A stretch of DNA of 64,000 nucleotides from Amycolatopsis acididurans (GCF_012328925.1 NZ_JAAXLS010000001.1:310001-374000), one strand, 5' to 3'; counted from the stretch's first letter, positions 15,536-23,806 are shown. Notes: generated by a model not told the origin, from the letters alone. Program-made: numbers and translations.

Positions 15536-17119
15536 ATGCGGCGACTCCCCAGCGTCGAGGACGTGCTCGCTTTCCCGGAGGTGCAACGTGGCCATCCGGC
15601 GCTCCTCGCGGGGCGGCGGGGGATGGCGCGCGAGGTCACCTGGGTCCACGTGCTGGAGCTCAGCGGCATCTCCGGCCTGCTGCGCGGGGGCGAGATGGTG
15701 CTGCTCACCGGCGTCGCACTGCCCGACAGCAACGACGAACTGCGCCGCTGGGTCGAGGAACTGGCCGCGATGGGTGCCAGTGCGATCCTGATCCAGCTAG
15801 GCGAGCGCTGGGCCAAGCTGCCCGCCGCGCTCGTGCACGCCGCCGACGCCGCGGGCCTGCCGCTGATCACCCTGCGCACCGCGGTGCCGTTCGTGGACAT
15901 CACGCGTGCGGTGCTGACCTCGATCGTCGACTCCTCACACGCCGAGCTGGAGGAATCCGCCCGGGTGTACGAGTTCCTGCACCGGATCGCGCTGGAGGGC
16001 CGCAGCGACACCGAGCTGGTGATGGCGGTGAGCTGGCTGGCGGCCTCCTCGATCGTGTTCGAGAACCGCAACCACCGGGTCGTCGCCGCGCACACGCTGC
16101 CCGAGCACGATCCCGAGGCGGTACTGCGGGACTGGGAACGCCGTTCGCGCCGGGACGGCGCCGGCGAGGGCTGGATCATCAGCGAGGTCGGTGCGCGCGG
16201 TCAGTCCTGGGGACGGCTGATCGCCCAGCCGGTGCCGGGCGCCCAGGCCACCCGCGCGCAGCGGCTGGCCGTCGCGCGCGGCGCGGAGACCATCGCGCTG
16301 CGCCGGATGATCGACGGCGACGGGATGCGGTTCGAGCTGGAGTCCAGGGCCGGTCTGCTCGCCCAGTTGGCGCGTGGCTACTACCGCTACGAGGGGGAGG
16401 GGCGGGCCCGCGCGGAAGCGGCGGGCTTCCCGGTGAACGGCCGTGTGCTGGCCGGGGTCGCGATCCGCGTCCCCGGCATCGAGGCGGCCAAGGCAGGGCT
16501 CGTCGTCGAGCGGTGCGCGTCGGCGGCGCGGCTGGACCTGTTGCTGGGCGAGGACAACGTCGGCCTGCTGTCGGTGCCCGCCGACCGTGACCCGGTCGCG
16601 GTGCTGCGCGGCTGGGCGAGGGCGCTGCGCCGCGAGCTCGCCCCGGCGGTGATCGGGGTCGGCGAGCCGGGCACGACGATGGACTCGATCCGGGGCTCGC
16701 TCGGCGAGGCGGTGGCGGCCGCGCGCGCCGAGGTCGCCAGCGGCGGCAGGCGGGCGGTGGTGCGGATGACCGACGTGGGCGTGCGCGGCCTGCTGGCGCA
16801 ACTGGCGGGCGACCCCCGGCTGCAGTCCTTTGTGGAGCGGGAGCTGGGCGAGCTGCTCGGCGCCGATCACGCCGGTGAGCTGGACGCGTTGCGCGCCTAC
16901 CTCGCCGAGGGGCGCAACAAGTCCGCCGCGGCCAACGCCGTACGGGTCAGCAGGCCCGCGTTCTACGCGCGCCTGCGCCGGGCCTCGGCGGTGCTGGACG
17001 CGGACCTGGAGGACCCGGAAAAGTGCGTCTCGCTGCAGCTGGCCTTCCTCGGGCTGGAGAGCCTGCGCGAACCGGACGCGACGCCGCACGCGACAGTGTG
17101 TAAGCGGTCGGCGGGCTGA
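15536..17119 (+). CDS. PucR family transcriptional regulator
   Basis: This 527-residue protein has the PucR layout: an N-terminal PucR ligand domain (about residues 5-125, SVEDVLAFPEVQRGHPALLAG), a central region, and a C-terminal helix-turn-helix (about 465-515, LRAYLAEGRNKSAAANAVRVS then ARLRRAS). Such proteins usually activate catabolic operons in response to a pathway substrate. It lies between the minus-strand Rieske/E1 operon and the plus-strand amidohydrolase operon and probably controls both. The ATG at 15536 is the only start after an in-frame stop at 15512; its GGAG sequence is unusually close, so weak or leaderless translation is possible. Confidence 0.9.
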   Translation: MRRLPSVEDVLAFPEVQRGHPALLAGRRGMAREVTWVHVLELSGISGLLRGGEMVLLTGVALPDSNDELRRWVEELAAMGASAILIQLGERWAKLPAALVHAADAAGLPLITLRTAVPFVDITRAVLTSIVDSSHAELEESARVYEFLHRIALEGRSDTELVMAVSWLAASSIVFENRNHRVVAAHTLPEHDPEAVLRDWERRSRRDGAGEGWIISEVGARGQSWGRLIAQPVPGAQATRAQRLAVARGAETIALRRMIDGDGMRFELESRAGLLAQLARGYYRYEGEGRARAEAAGFPVNGRVLAGVAIRVPGIEAAKAGLVVERCASAARLDLLLGEDNVGLLSVPADRDPVAVLRGWARALRRELAPAVIGVGEPGTTMDSIRGSLGEAVAAARAEVASGGRRAVVRMTDVGVRGLLAQLAGDPRLQSFVERELGELLGADHAGELDALRAYLAEGRNKSAAANAVRVSRPAFYARLRRASAVLDADLEDPEKCVSLQLAFLGLESLREPDATPHATVCKRSAG

Positions 17120-17162
17120 GCTTACTGCGCGGCAAGCGCCGGCGCGTACCTCGACGGTTTTC

Positions 17163-17192
17163 TTGTGCCGCCATCGTGCCGCCGGGTAGTCT
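17163..17192 (+). promoter_or_regulatory. Promoter of the amidohydrolase/Rieske ferredoxin operon
   Basis: A TTGTGC box (17163-17168) and a TAGTCT box (17187-17192) are 18 bases apart, 52 bases before the first gene. A small inverted repeat, CTTC-n6-GAAG (17191-17204), overlaps the -10 box and expected start site and could bind the PucR regulator or another factor. Confidence 0.5.
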
Positions 17193-17244
17193 TCCGAACA
17201 GAAGTTAGGTCGGCAATGGTGCGACGCGAGGAGGCATCAACCCG

Positions 17245-18330
17245 GTGAGCGATCCAGCCGCATCCCGCCCGACGCCGGTGATCGATTCGAGCGTCCACGT
17301 CTTCTTCCCGGCCAATACGATGTTGCGGGAGTACCTGCGCGAGCCCTTCCGCGGCCGCGGCTTCCCCGACTACGAGATGACCTGGTACGGCGCGCCGGGC
17401 GGGGAGTACTCGCCGCGGGCGCGGACCCGGCCCGGCGAGGTGCCCGGTTCGGATCCCGACCTCGCGGGCAGGCAGTTGTTCGAGGAAACCGGCGTGGACG
17501 TCGCCGTGCTGCACCCGATGACCCGCGGCAACCTGCCGGACCGGCATCTCAACAGCGCGATTCACGCCGCGCACAACCAGATGCTGGTCGAACATTGGCT
17601 CGATTCGGGCACCTACGCCGACCGCTACCGCGGCACGATCCGGGTCAACGTCGAGGACGTCGACGGCGCGCTCAAGGAGATCGAGCGCTGGCACGACCAT
17701 CCCCGCGTGGTGCAGCTGGGCATCCCGTTGCAGACGCGGGATCTCTACGGGCATCCGCGGTACGAGCCGATCTGGCGTGCGGCGTGCGAGACGGGACTGC
17801 CGGTGGCCGTGCACGTCGAGGTGGGGCACGGGGTGGACTCCTCGCCGACGCCCTCCGGCGCCGCCCGCACCTACCCGCAGTACTTCGGGTTCATGGCACT
17901 GAACTACCTCTACCACCTGATGAACATGATCGCCGAAGGCGTGTTCGAGAAGTACGACGACCTGAAGATCGTGTGGGCCGACGGCGGCGCGGACCTGCTG
18001 ACGCCCTTCATCTGGCGGATGGACACCTTCGGCAGGCCGCACCTGGAGCAGACGCCGTGGGCTCCCCGGATCCCGAGCGCTTACCTGCCGGGACACGTGT
18101 TCTTCGTGCACAACAGCGTGGACGGCCCGCCGGACCCCGGGATCGCGGCGGAGTGGATGAGCATGACGGGCAAGCAGGACATGGTCATGTACGGGTCGAG
18201 CTACCCGCACTGGCACATGGCCGGTCCCGGGTCCCTGCCCGGCGGGTTGAGTGCTTCGCAGCGCGAGAAGGTGTTGTGGCGCAACGCCGCGAAGCTGTAC
18301 GGGATCGACGTAGCGGCCCCGGTCGCCTGA
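17245..18330 (+). CDS. Amidohydrolase-2 family protein with altered metal site
   Basis: This 361-residue protein belongs to the ACMSD-like amidohydrolase-2 family, zinc-type barrels that hydrolyse or decarboxylate ring-cleavage and aromatic acids. The N-terminal strand reads VIDSSVHV, and a histidine-bearing strand is AVHVEVGHG. The usual C-terminal SDYPH motif, whose aspartate is a catalytic metal ligand, is SSYPHWH here, so the aspartate is replaced by serine. GTG at 17245 follows a GAGGAGG site. The next gene encodes a homologue with the motif intact, so this protein may be a structural or specificity partner, or may catalyse a changed reaction. It opens a six-gene plus-strand operon. Confidence 0.88.
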   Translation: MSDPAASRPTPVIDSSVHVFFPANTMLREYLREPFRGRGFPDYEMTWYGAPGGEYSPRARTRPGEVPGSDPDLAGRQLFEETGVDVAVLHPMTRGNLPDRHLNSAIHAAHNQMLVEHWLDSGTYADRYRGTIRVNVEDVDGALKEIERWHDHPRVVQLGIPLQTRDLYGHPRYEPIWRAACETGLPVAVHVEVGHGVDSSPTPSGAARTYPQYFGFMALNYLYHLMNMIAEGVFEKYDDLKIVWADGGADLLTPFIWRMDTFGRPHLEQTPWAPRIPSAYLPGHVFFVHNSVDGPPDPGIAAEWMSMTGKQDMVMYGSSYPHWHMAGPGSLPGGLSASQREKVLWRNAAKLYGIDVAAPVA

Positions 18331-18347
18331 GACGAGAGGAAACGGCT

Positions 18348-19496
18348 ATGACGCTCGCGCAGGTCGAGGACAGGATCGCGGACACCAGGCTGGTACCGGT
18401 ACGCGTGGTCGACAACGACGTCCACCCGGTGCCCAAGAACGGACAGTTCGGCGAATACATTCCCGAGCCCTACCGCAGCAAGTACTTCATGAAGCGGCGC
18501 TCGGGGGAGAGCATCACCTACGACGCCCCGGACTACAACGAGGCCAAGGCGATGCGGATGGACACCTTCCCGGCCGACGGCGGGTTTCCCGGCAGCGATC
18601 CGGCGATGGCGTTCCGGCAGGTGATCATGGAGGCCGGCTGCGACATCGCGATATTGGAGCCGGGCTCGCCCGACGACATCAGGCCGGAGATCGCCTCGGC
18701 GCGCTGCACCGCGATCAACCGGTGGCTCGACGATCAGTGGCTGACCGGCGAGGGCAACTGGCACGGCCGGTGGCGCGGCTCGATCTGCGCGGCCATCGAG
18801 GACCCGCAGGGGGCTGCGCGCGAGATCGAGTACTGGGCCGGGCACCCGTTCATGGCGCAGGTGCTCATCCACGCCGAGCCGCGGCCGTCGTGGGGCGACC
18901 CCAAGTACGACCCGGTATGGCAGGCGGCGACCAAGCACGACATCACCGTCGCGTGTCACCTCGGCCGCGGGTCCTTCGAGAACTACCCGCGCCCGCCGGT
19001 GGGCTGGCCCAGCTTCAACCACGACTTCATGGTCACCTACTCGCTGCTGGCCGCGAACCAGGTCATGAGCCTGATCTTCGACGGCGTGTTCGAGCGGTTC
19101 CCCACGCTGCGGATCGTGCTGGTGGAGCACGCGTTCACCTGGATACTGCCACTGATGTGGCGGATGGACGCGATCTACGCCGCCCGCAAGGGCGATCTGG
19201 ACACCGTGCGCCGCAAGCCCTCGGACTACGTGCGCGAGCACATCTTCTTCTCCACCCAGCCGCTGGACTATCCGGAGGACAAGCTGGAGCTCACGCGCGC
19301 GATGGAGATGATGCGCGCCGACGAGCTGCTGCTGTTCTCCTCGGACTATCCACACTGGACATACGACGATCCGACGTGGGTGCTCAAGCACATCCCGGAG
19401 AAGATGCGGGACGCGATCATGTTCGAAAACGGCATCAGGCTGTACAAACTGCCCGAATCGCTGCCCGCGCTCGAAGGCCAGAAGCGGGTCTTCTGA
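18348..19496 (+). CDS. Amidohydrolase-2 family protein
   Basis: This 382-residue protein is a second amidohydrolase-2 member, homologous to the upstream one. It has the N-terminal VVDNDVHPVP strand, a VACHLGRG histidine strand around residue 205, and the intact C-terminal SSDYPHW motif around residue 327. It is therefore the likely active partner of the pair. The ATG at 18348 is preceded by GAGAGGAAA. In this family known reactions include decarboxylation of amino-carboxymuconate semialdehyde and hydroxy-aromatic acids, and hydrolysis of ring-cleavage lactones. The next gene, a Rieske ferredoxin, starts two bases after its stop, so the two are co-translated. Confidence 0.9.
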   Translation: MTLAQVEDRIADTRLVPVRVVDNDVHPVPKNGQFGEYIPEPYRSKYFMKRRSGESITYDAPDYNEAKAMRMDTFPADGGFPGSDPAMAFRQVIMEAGCDIAILEPGSPDDIRPEIASARCTAINRWLDDQWLTGEGNWHGRWRGSICAAIEDPQGAAREIEYWAGHPFMAQVLIHAEPRPSWGDPKYDPVWQAATKHDITVACHLGRGSFENYPRPPVGWPSFNHDFMVTYSLLAANQVMSLIFDGVFERFPTLRIVLVEHAFTWILPLMWRMDAIYAARKGDLDTVRRKPSDYVREHIFFSTQPLDYPEDKLELTRAMEMMRADELLLFSSDYPHWTYDDPTWVLKHIPEKMRDAIMFENGIRLYKLPESLPALEGQKRVF

Positions 19497-19498
19497 CC

Positions 19499-19888
19499 GT
19501 GACGATCGAATCGGGACGGCGGCTGGCCGCCGGGCGCGAGCACGTCGTGGCGAAGGTCGGCGAGATCGAGCCGGGCGGTTTCAAGCTGGTGCCCATCGGG
19601 CGGCACGGTGTCGGCGTCTACAACGTCGACGGCGACTACTACGCCATCGCCAACTACTGCCCGCACGAGGGCGGCCCGCTGTGCTCGGGCCGCCTCGGCG
19701 GGCGGAGCGTGACCGACGAGGACGCCCCGGGCGGCGCGTCGATCGTCGAGCAGGGCCAGTACATCTACTGTCCCTGGCACCAATGGGGTTTCGAGCTGGC
19801 CACCGGCACCACCGCCGTGAAACCCGAATGGACCATCCGCACCTATCCGGTCCGCGTCGACAACGACGACATCATCGTCACGGCTTGA
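19499..19888 (+). CDS. Rieske-type ferredoxin
   Basis: This 129-residue protein is a single Rieske [2Fe-2S] domain. The ligands are CPH (YCPHEGG, about residue 48) and CPWH (YCPWHQWGF, about residue 88). The loop between them is longer than in typical ferredoxin components. The start is GTG at 19499, two bases after the previous stop. It could be an electron carrier to the divergent Rieske oxygenase, or a regulatory domain acting with the amidohydrolases. Together with the NADH dehydrogenase-like gene downstream it gives a plausible NADH to Rieske oxygenase chain. The partner assignment is inference. Confidence 0.9.
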   Translation: MTIESGRRLAAGREHVVAKVGEIEPGGFKLVPIGRHGVGVYNVDGDYYAIANYCPHEGGPLCSGRLGGRSVTDEDAPGGASIVEQGQYIYCPWHQWGFELATGTTAVKPEWTIRTYPVRVDNDDIIVTA

Positions 19889-19900
19889 GGAGGACGGCAC

Positions 19901-20764
19901 ATGCCCTCGGTGGAGATCAAGGGCGGTCTCGTCGAGTACGAGCTGCTCGGTCCCGACGACGGGAAACCGATCGTGCTCACCTACGGCGGCCGCTTCGGCA
20001 AGGACCATCCCGGCGCGCGCAAGCTCGCGGAGGCACTGGCCGCGGGCGGGCTGCAGGTGCTGATCTGGGACCGGCCCAACTGCGGCCGTTCCGATGTGCG
20101 GTTCCAGGGGCAGTCGGAGTCGCACATGCGCGCCGAAACGTTGGGCGCGCTGGTGAAAGCGCTGGATCTGGCACCGATCGTGTTCGCGGGCGGCTCCGGC
20201 GGCTCGCGTGACTCGGCGCTGACCGCGGCGTTGTATCCGGGGCTGGTCGACAAGCTCGTCCTGTGGCACATCGTCGGCGGCGTGTACGGCCCGATGTCGC
20301 TGGCCTCCTACTACGTGCTGCCCAGCATCCTCGCGGTGCGCCAGGGCGGGATGCAGGCGGTGCTGGCCCTGCCGGAATGGGCCGAGCTGATCGAGGCGAA
20401 CCCGCGCAACAAGCAGCGGTTCCTCGATCTCGGCGCCGAGGAGTTGCTGACCGTGATGTTGCGGTGGCTCAACGCTTTCGTGCCCAAACCGGGCCAGACC
20501 TTCCCGGGCGTGGACGACTGGCTGATCGAGCAGATCAGCGCGCCAACACTGGTGATCCGTTCCGGCGAGGGCGACCTCGACCACCCCCGCCGCACCTCCT
20601 ACGACGTGCACACGCTGATCAAGGGTTCGAAGTTCGTCGAGCCGCCGTGGGCCGAGGACGCGTGGGAACGGGCGATGGATCGTGCCGCCCGCGGCGAAGG
20701 CACCGTGCTCGATCCGTGGGTCGAGGCGGCGCCGGTGATCCTCGATTTCGTGGCGGAGTCATGA
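19901..20764 (+). CDS. Alpha/beta hydrolase
   Basis: This 287-residue protein has the alpha/beta hydrolase fold. The nucleophile elbow is GGSGGS near residue 97, and the preceding strand reads VLIWDRPNCGRSD, the usual oxyanion/fold marker. The late acid/histidine pair is less clear: an RSGEGDLDHPRR stretch near residue 225 could supply the acid and a histidine. The ATG at 19901 has a GAGGAGG site. Its stop overlaps the start of the NADH dehydrogenase-like gene as ATGA. In ring-degradation clusters such enzymes cleave ester, lactone or C-C bonds of ring-fission products; the actual bond is not predictable. Confidence 0.85.
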   Translation: MPSVEIKGGLVEYELLGPDDGKPIVLTYGGRFGKDHPGARKLAEALAAGGLQVLIWDRPNCGRSDVRFQGQSESHMRAETLGALVKALDLAPIVFAGGSGGSRDSALTAALYPGLVDKLVLWHIVGGVYGPMSLASYYVLPSILAVRQGGMQAVLALPEWAELIEANPRNKQRFLDLGAEELLTVMLRWLNAFVPKPGQTFPGVDDWLIEQISAPTLVIRSGEGDLDHPRRTSYDVHTLIKGSKFVEPPWAEDAWERAMDRAARGEGTVLDPWVEAAPVILDFVAES

Positions 20765-22023
20765 ACGTCGGCGTGCTGCCCGGCGTGACCCCGCGCCTGA
20801 TGCGGGACTCCGGAGGCTGGGAATCGATCGCCGAGTACCGCGACACCGGCGGCTACGCGGAGCTTCCCGGCGCCACCGCACTGCTGGACATGATCGAGGC
20901 GTCCGGGCTGCGCGGCCGTGGCGGCGCGTCGTTCCCGGCAGGGCGGAAGATGCGCGCGGTGCGCGCCGGTGAGGGTGTCCCGGTGATCGTCGCCAACGGC
21001 GAGGAGGGCGAACCCGCGTCGGTGAAGGACCGGTGGCTGTTGCGGACCCGGCCGCACCTCGTGCTGGACGGGATCCGGCACGCGGCCGTCGCGGTCGGCG
21101 CCGACCTCGCCTACGTGTACCTCTCCGACGCCGATGCCGAGCGCAGTGTCATCGACGCGATCGCCGAACTGGCGGCACAACCGGTGGAGCTGCGCGTGGT
21201 CCGCGTCGACCCGGCCTACATCGCGGGCGAGGAAACCGCCGCGGTGCGGTATCTGGGCGGCGGGCCGGCGAAGCCGGCCGACAAACCGCCGCGCCCGTTC
21301 GAGTCCGGTGTGGACGGCCGGCCGACGCTGGTGTCCAACGTCGAGACGTTGGCCAACCTGCCGTTGCTGACCCGTCTCGGGGTGGACGGCTACCGGGCGC
21401 AGGGCACGCACACGGCGCCGGGCACGTTCCTGCTGACACTCGGCGGCAGCGCGTCCAGTCCCGGGCTCTACGAAGTGCCGCTCGGCACCCCGATGGCCCG
21501 GGTGCTCGAGGCGTGGGGAGGCGTCGCGCCCGCGGGATTGCTGATGGGCGGCTATTTCGGCGGACTGCTGGGGGAGCGTGGCCAGGAGTCGACACTGGAC
21601 TACGACAGCGTGGCACTCGGCTGCGGGGCGGTGACCGTACTGGGCCGGGAAGACTGCCCGGTGCACGTCGCGGCCGCGGTGATGGCCTACTTCGACCGGT
21701 CCAACGCGGGACAGTGCGGCTCGTGCTTCAACGGCACCGCGGCGATGAGCGCGGTGCTCTCGGCGCTGGTCGCACGCACGGCCACCGGCGAGGACGTCGC
21801 GCGCCTGCGGCGCTGGTCGACGATGCTGCCCCGGCGCGGCGCCTGCGGCACGCTCGACGGGGCCGCGCAGCTCGCGGCCTCCCTGCTGCGTGAGTTCCCC
21901 GGCGCGGTCGCGTCGCATGTGGACGGTGTGTGCGCGGCCTGTCCCGCCGACGGGCGGGTCGATGCCGCGGTGCCGTTCGCGATGGAGGTTCCGGGCGTGC
22001 CGGCCGGGCTGCTGAGGAGCTGA
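20761..22023 (+). CDS. NuoF-like NADH:ferredoxin oxidoreductase
   Basis: This 420-residue protein is homologous to the NADH-binding NuoF subunit of complex I but stands outside any nuo operon. The FMN loop GLRGRGGASFPAGRK (about residues 50-64), the NGEEGEPASVKDR segment and YIAGEETAAV are present, followed by an SLBB-like region. The [4Fe-4S] region reads NAGQCGSC with a later RGACGTL, so the first of the usual four cysteines is alanine; extra cysteines occur near the end (CAACP). It is followed four bases later by a [3Fe-4S] ferredoxin gene. The pair probably transfers electrons from NADH to the oxygenases of this locus. Confidence 0.88.
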   Translation: MNVGVLPGVTPRLMRDSGGWESIAEYRDTGGYAELPGATALLDMIEASGLRGRGGASFPAGRKMRAVRAGEGVPVIVANGEEGEPASVKDRWLLRTRPHLVLDGIRHAAVAVGADLAYVYLSDADAERSVIDAIAELAAQPVELRVVRVDPAYIAGEETAAVRYLGGGPAKPADKPPRPFESGVDGRPTLVSNVETLANLPLLTRLGVDGYRAQGTHTAPGTFLLTLGGSASSPGLYEVPLGTPMARVLEAWGGVAPAGLLMGGYFGGLLGERGQESTLDYDSVALGCGAVTVLGREDCPVHVAAAVMAYFDRSNAGQCGSCFNGTAAMSAVLSALVARTATGEDVARLRRWSTMLPRRGACGTLDGAAQLAASLLREFPGAVASHVDGVCAACPADGRVDAAVPFAMEVPGVPAGLLRS

Positions 22024-22027
22024 ACAG

Positions 22028-22234
22028 ATGCGGATCAAACTGGATCGCACGCTCTGCGACGGGTTCATGCGCTGCGCCGAGCACGCGCCGGAGATCTTCT
22101 CGCTGGACGACTGGGGTTACGCCTCGCTGACTTCGGACGGCACGATCGAGCCCGCCGACGAGGACAAGGTGCGCCGTGCGCTGCTGGACTGCCCGGCGCA
22201 CGCGATCATCGAACTGCGTTCCGTGCCGGAGTAG
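22028..22234 (+). CDS. [3Fe-4S] ferredoxin
   Basis: This 68-residue ferredoxin has three cysteines in the arrangement C-x5-C then CP (CDGFMRC at about residues 10-16 and DCPAHA at about 55). The missing second cysteine of the usual C-x2-C-x2-C motif indicates a [3Fe-4S] cluster, the type that commonly serves actinobacterial P450s. It starts four bases after the NuoF-like gene, which is its likely reductase. Its 3' end overlaps the convergent LacI gene by 29 bases. It may supply any of the window P450s, since none has a linked ferredoxin. Confidence 0.9.
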   Translation: MRIKLDRTLCDGFMRCAEHAPEIFSLDDWGYASLTSDGTIEPADEDKVRRALLDCPAHAIIELRSVPE

Positions 22235-23216
22235 CGGTCGATTCGCGGGGGACCAGGGTGGCGGCGATGGCCGGGCCGTCGCCGAGCCCGGCCGGCGCGC
22301 CCGCGATCTTGCGCAGCGCGAACGCCGCGACCTCCTGTGCGATGGCCCTGAGATTGATCCGGACCGTGGTCAGGCTCGGCACGAACACCTCGGCGAGCGG
22401 GCTGTCGTCATGACCGATGATCGACAGCTCGTCGGGCACCGCGACCCCCGCGCGCAGCGCGGCCCCGGTGACGACGGAGGCGACGTAGTCGTTGTAGGCG
22501 ACGACGGCCGTGCATCCGGCATTCAGCCAGTCCCGCACGGCCGCGGCCGCCGAGCCGAGATCGGTCACGCGGTCGTCGACCACGTGCAGGCCACGGCGTC
22601 CGGCCTGCTCGTGGACCAGGCGGAACCGGTCGCCGGCAAGGAAAGCCAGCCGGGGATCGGCCGGGCGAGCGTAGGCGATGCGGCGGTGCCCCAGATCGGC
22701 CAGATGATCGACCTGCAGGCGCGGTCCCGCGGCGAAGCGCCCGCCGCCGTGCCCGGACTGGCCGGGATCGTCCGGTTCGGGAAAGATCGCGACCCCGTTC
22801 GCATGCAGCGCGGCGACCTGTTCCGCGTCGAACGGCGCCATGCCCATCACCAGGTCCGCGGGAATGAGCTCCCACAGCGGACGCCCGGCCCCGCTCACGT
22901 GCGGGCTCCAGGCCACGAGCGTGTAGCCCGCCTCGTCCAGTGCCAGCGCGATCTCGGTCAGCAGATGGTGCATCACGTCGTCGATGGGCCAGTCGGGAAG
23001 CACGAGCAGCACGATGTCGCTGTAGCCGCGGGCGAGCGCCTGCGCGGCGCTGTTGGGGCGGTAACCGAGCTGGAGCGCGGCGGTCAGCACGCGGCGCCTG
23101 GTGTCCTCGGAGATGGACTGACCCGGCGTGTCGTTGAGGACGAAGCCGACGGTCGCGCGGGAGACCCCGACCGCCTTGGCGACCTCTTCGGCCGTCACCC
23201 GCCGCCCGATCTTCAC
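22206..23216 (-). CDS. LacI family transcriptional regulator
   Basis: This 336-residue protein has the LacI layout. The helix-turn-helix and hinge are at residues 6-60 (VTAEEVAKAVGVSRATVGFVLN, with the hinge around LGYRPNSAAQALA), followed by a periplasmic-binding-like sensor domain. The ATG at 23216 is followed by a basic N-terminus. A TATACT -10 box and a perfect inverted repeat lie 42-70 bases upstream, consistent with autorepression. The sensor domain carries a glycine-rich insert (SGHGGGRFAAG). The gene that it probably once controlled on the plus strand seems to have been deleted, leaving twelve codons. The effector could be a sugar or a non-sugar catabolite. Confidence 0.9.
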   Translation of the reverse strand: MKIGRRVTAEEVAKAVGVSRATVGFVLNDTPGQSISEDTRRRVLTAALQLGYRPNSAAQALARGYSDIVLLVLPDWPIDDVMHHLLTEIALALDEAGYTLVAWSPHVSGAGRPLWELIPADLVMGMAPFDAEQVAALHANGVAIFPEPDDPGQSGHGGGRFAAGPRLQVDHLADLGHRRIAYARPADPRLAFLAGDRFRLVHEQAGRRGLHVVDDRVTDLGSAAAAVRDWLNAGCTAVVAYNDYVASVVTGAALRAGVAVPDELSIIGHDDSPLAEVFVPSLTTVRINLRAIAQEVAAFALRKIAGAPAGLGDGPAIAATLVPRESTATPARNAVR

Positions 23217-23257
23217 CCCGGTCCTTCCGCTGCTCTTGTGTGCCCTGGGTCACCGGA

Positions 23258-23286
23258 AGTATAGTGACTACTAGCGGGCGCTAGTA
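23258..23286 (-). promoter_or_regulatory. LacI gene promoter with perfect inverted-repeat operator
   Basis: The minus-strand -10 box TATACT occupies 23263-23258. Just upstream, 23269-23286 is a perfect inverted repeat, TACTAGCG-GG-CGCTAGTA. Its size and position, overlapping the -35 region, fit a LacI-family operator that represses the regulator and a former divergent gene. Confidence 0.65.
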
Positions 23287-23334
23287 CAGGTCAGAGGCCA
23301 TTTTTGAATGTCGTGACACGAGGGAGTGGCGATC

Positions 23335-23370
23335 ATGGCGGATCGCGTCTCGGCCTCGTTCGCGCGACGG
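23335..23370 (+). pseudogene. Twelve-codon fossil of a deleted gene (PaaI thioesterase-like start)
   Basis: An ATG at 23335 with a GAGGGAG ribosome-binding site opens a frame reading MADRVSASFARR, which then runs directly into the reversed stop codon of the ArsR gene at 23371. The peptide resembles the opening of PaaI-type hot-dog thioesterases (RVRASFARQ). The sharp border, good ribosome-binding site and LacI operator upstream suggest that the body of a divergent, LacI-controlled gene was deleted. Twelve residues are too few to prove the family. Confidence 0.4.
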
Positions 23371-23745
23371 TCACCAGGTGAGCAGCGCGGCCTCGGCGGG
23401 CTCGTCCTCGGGTGTCGGCACCGCCTTGAGCGGGCGGCGCTTCGTGGACTCGCCGACCAGGCGTGGCGAGGGGGCGATGCCCCACAGATCGTCGATGAGT
23501 CCGCGCAGCGCTTCACGGCGCAACCGGTAGAAGTAGTTCCGGCCGTGCTTGCGCACCTCGATCAACCCGGCCTGGGTGAGGATCTTGGTGTGGTAGGAGA
23601 TCGTCGGTTTGGACACCGGGAGGGTGTCCTCCAGCGTGCTGCACGCCAGCTCGTCCACGTCGGCGATCTGCTGGACGATGCTCCAGCGGATCGGATCGCC
23701 TAACGCTTTGAAGACTTCCGCCGTGCTGATCGGCTCGTGAGGCAT
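23371..23745 (-). CDS. ArsR family transcriptional regulator
   Basis: This 124-residue protein is a winged-helix ArsR-type regulator. The core reads EVFKALGDPIRWSIVQQI (about residues 10-27), then SKPTISYHTKILTQAGLIEV, the recognition helix, and the wing RKHGRNYFYRL. No ELCVCDL-type metal cysteine motif is present in the usual place; a single cysteine lies in ELACSTLE, so metal sensing is doubtful. The ATG at 23745 has a strong AGGAGGGA site; the frame is open 16 codons further upstream. It diverges from the enoyl-CoA hydratase gene and may control it through palindromes in the gap. The C-terminal tail is acidic and proline-rich. Confidence 0.87.
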   Translation of the reverse strand: MPHEPISTAEVFKALGDPIRWSIVQQIADVDELACSTLEDTLPVSKPTISYHTKILTQAGLIEVRKHGRNYFYRLRREALRGLIDDLWGIAPSPRLVGESTKRRPLKAVPTPEDEPAEAALLTW

Positions 23746-23768
23746 GGCAGGTCCCTCCTGTCCGACCG

Positions 23769-23806
23769 AGGTCGACCTTTCGCTAATTATCAACCTACCG
23801 TACGGT
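23769..23806. promoter_or_regulatory. Two palindromes in the ArsR/enoyl-CoA hydratase gap
   Basis: Two perfect 10-bp palindromes lie 18 bases apart: AGGTCGACCT (23769-23778) and ACCGTACGGT (23797-23806). They flank an AT-rich stretch that could hold the divergent promoters. Either may bind the ArsR protein or another local repressor. The assignment rests on symmetry and position only. Confidence 0.4.
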
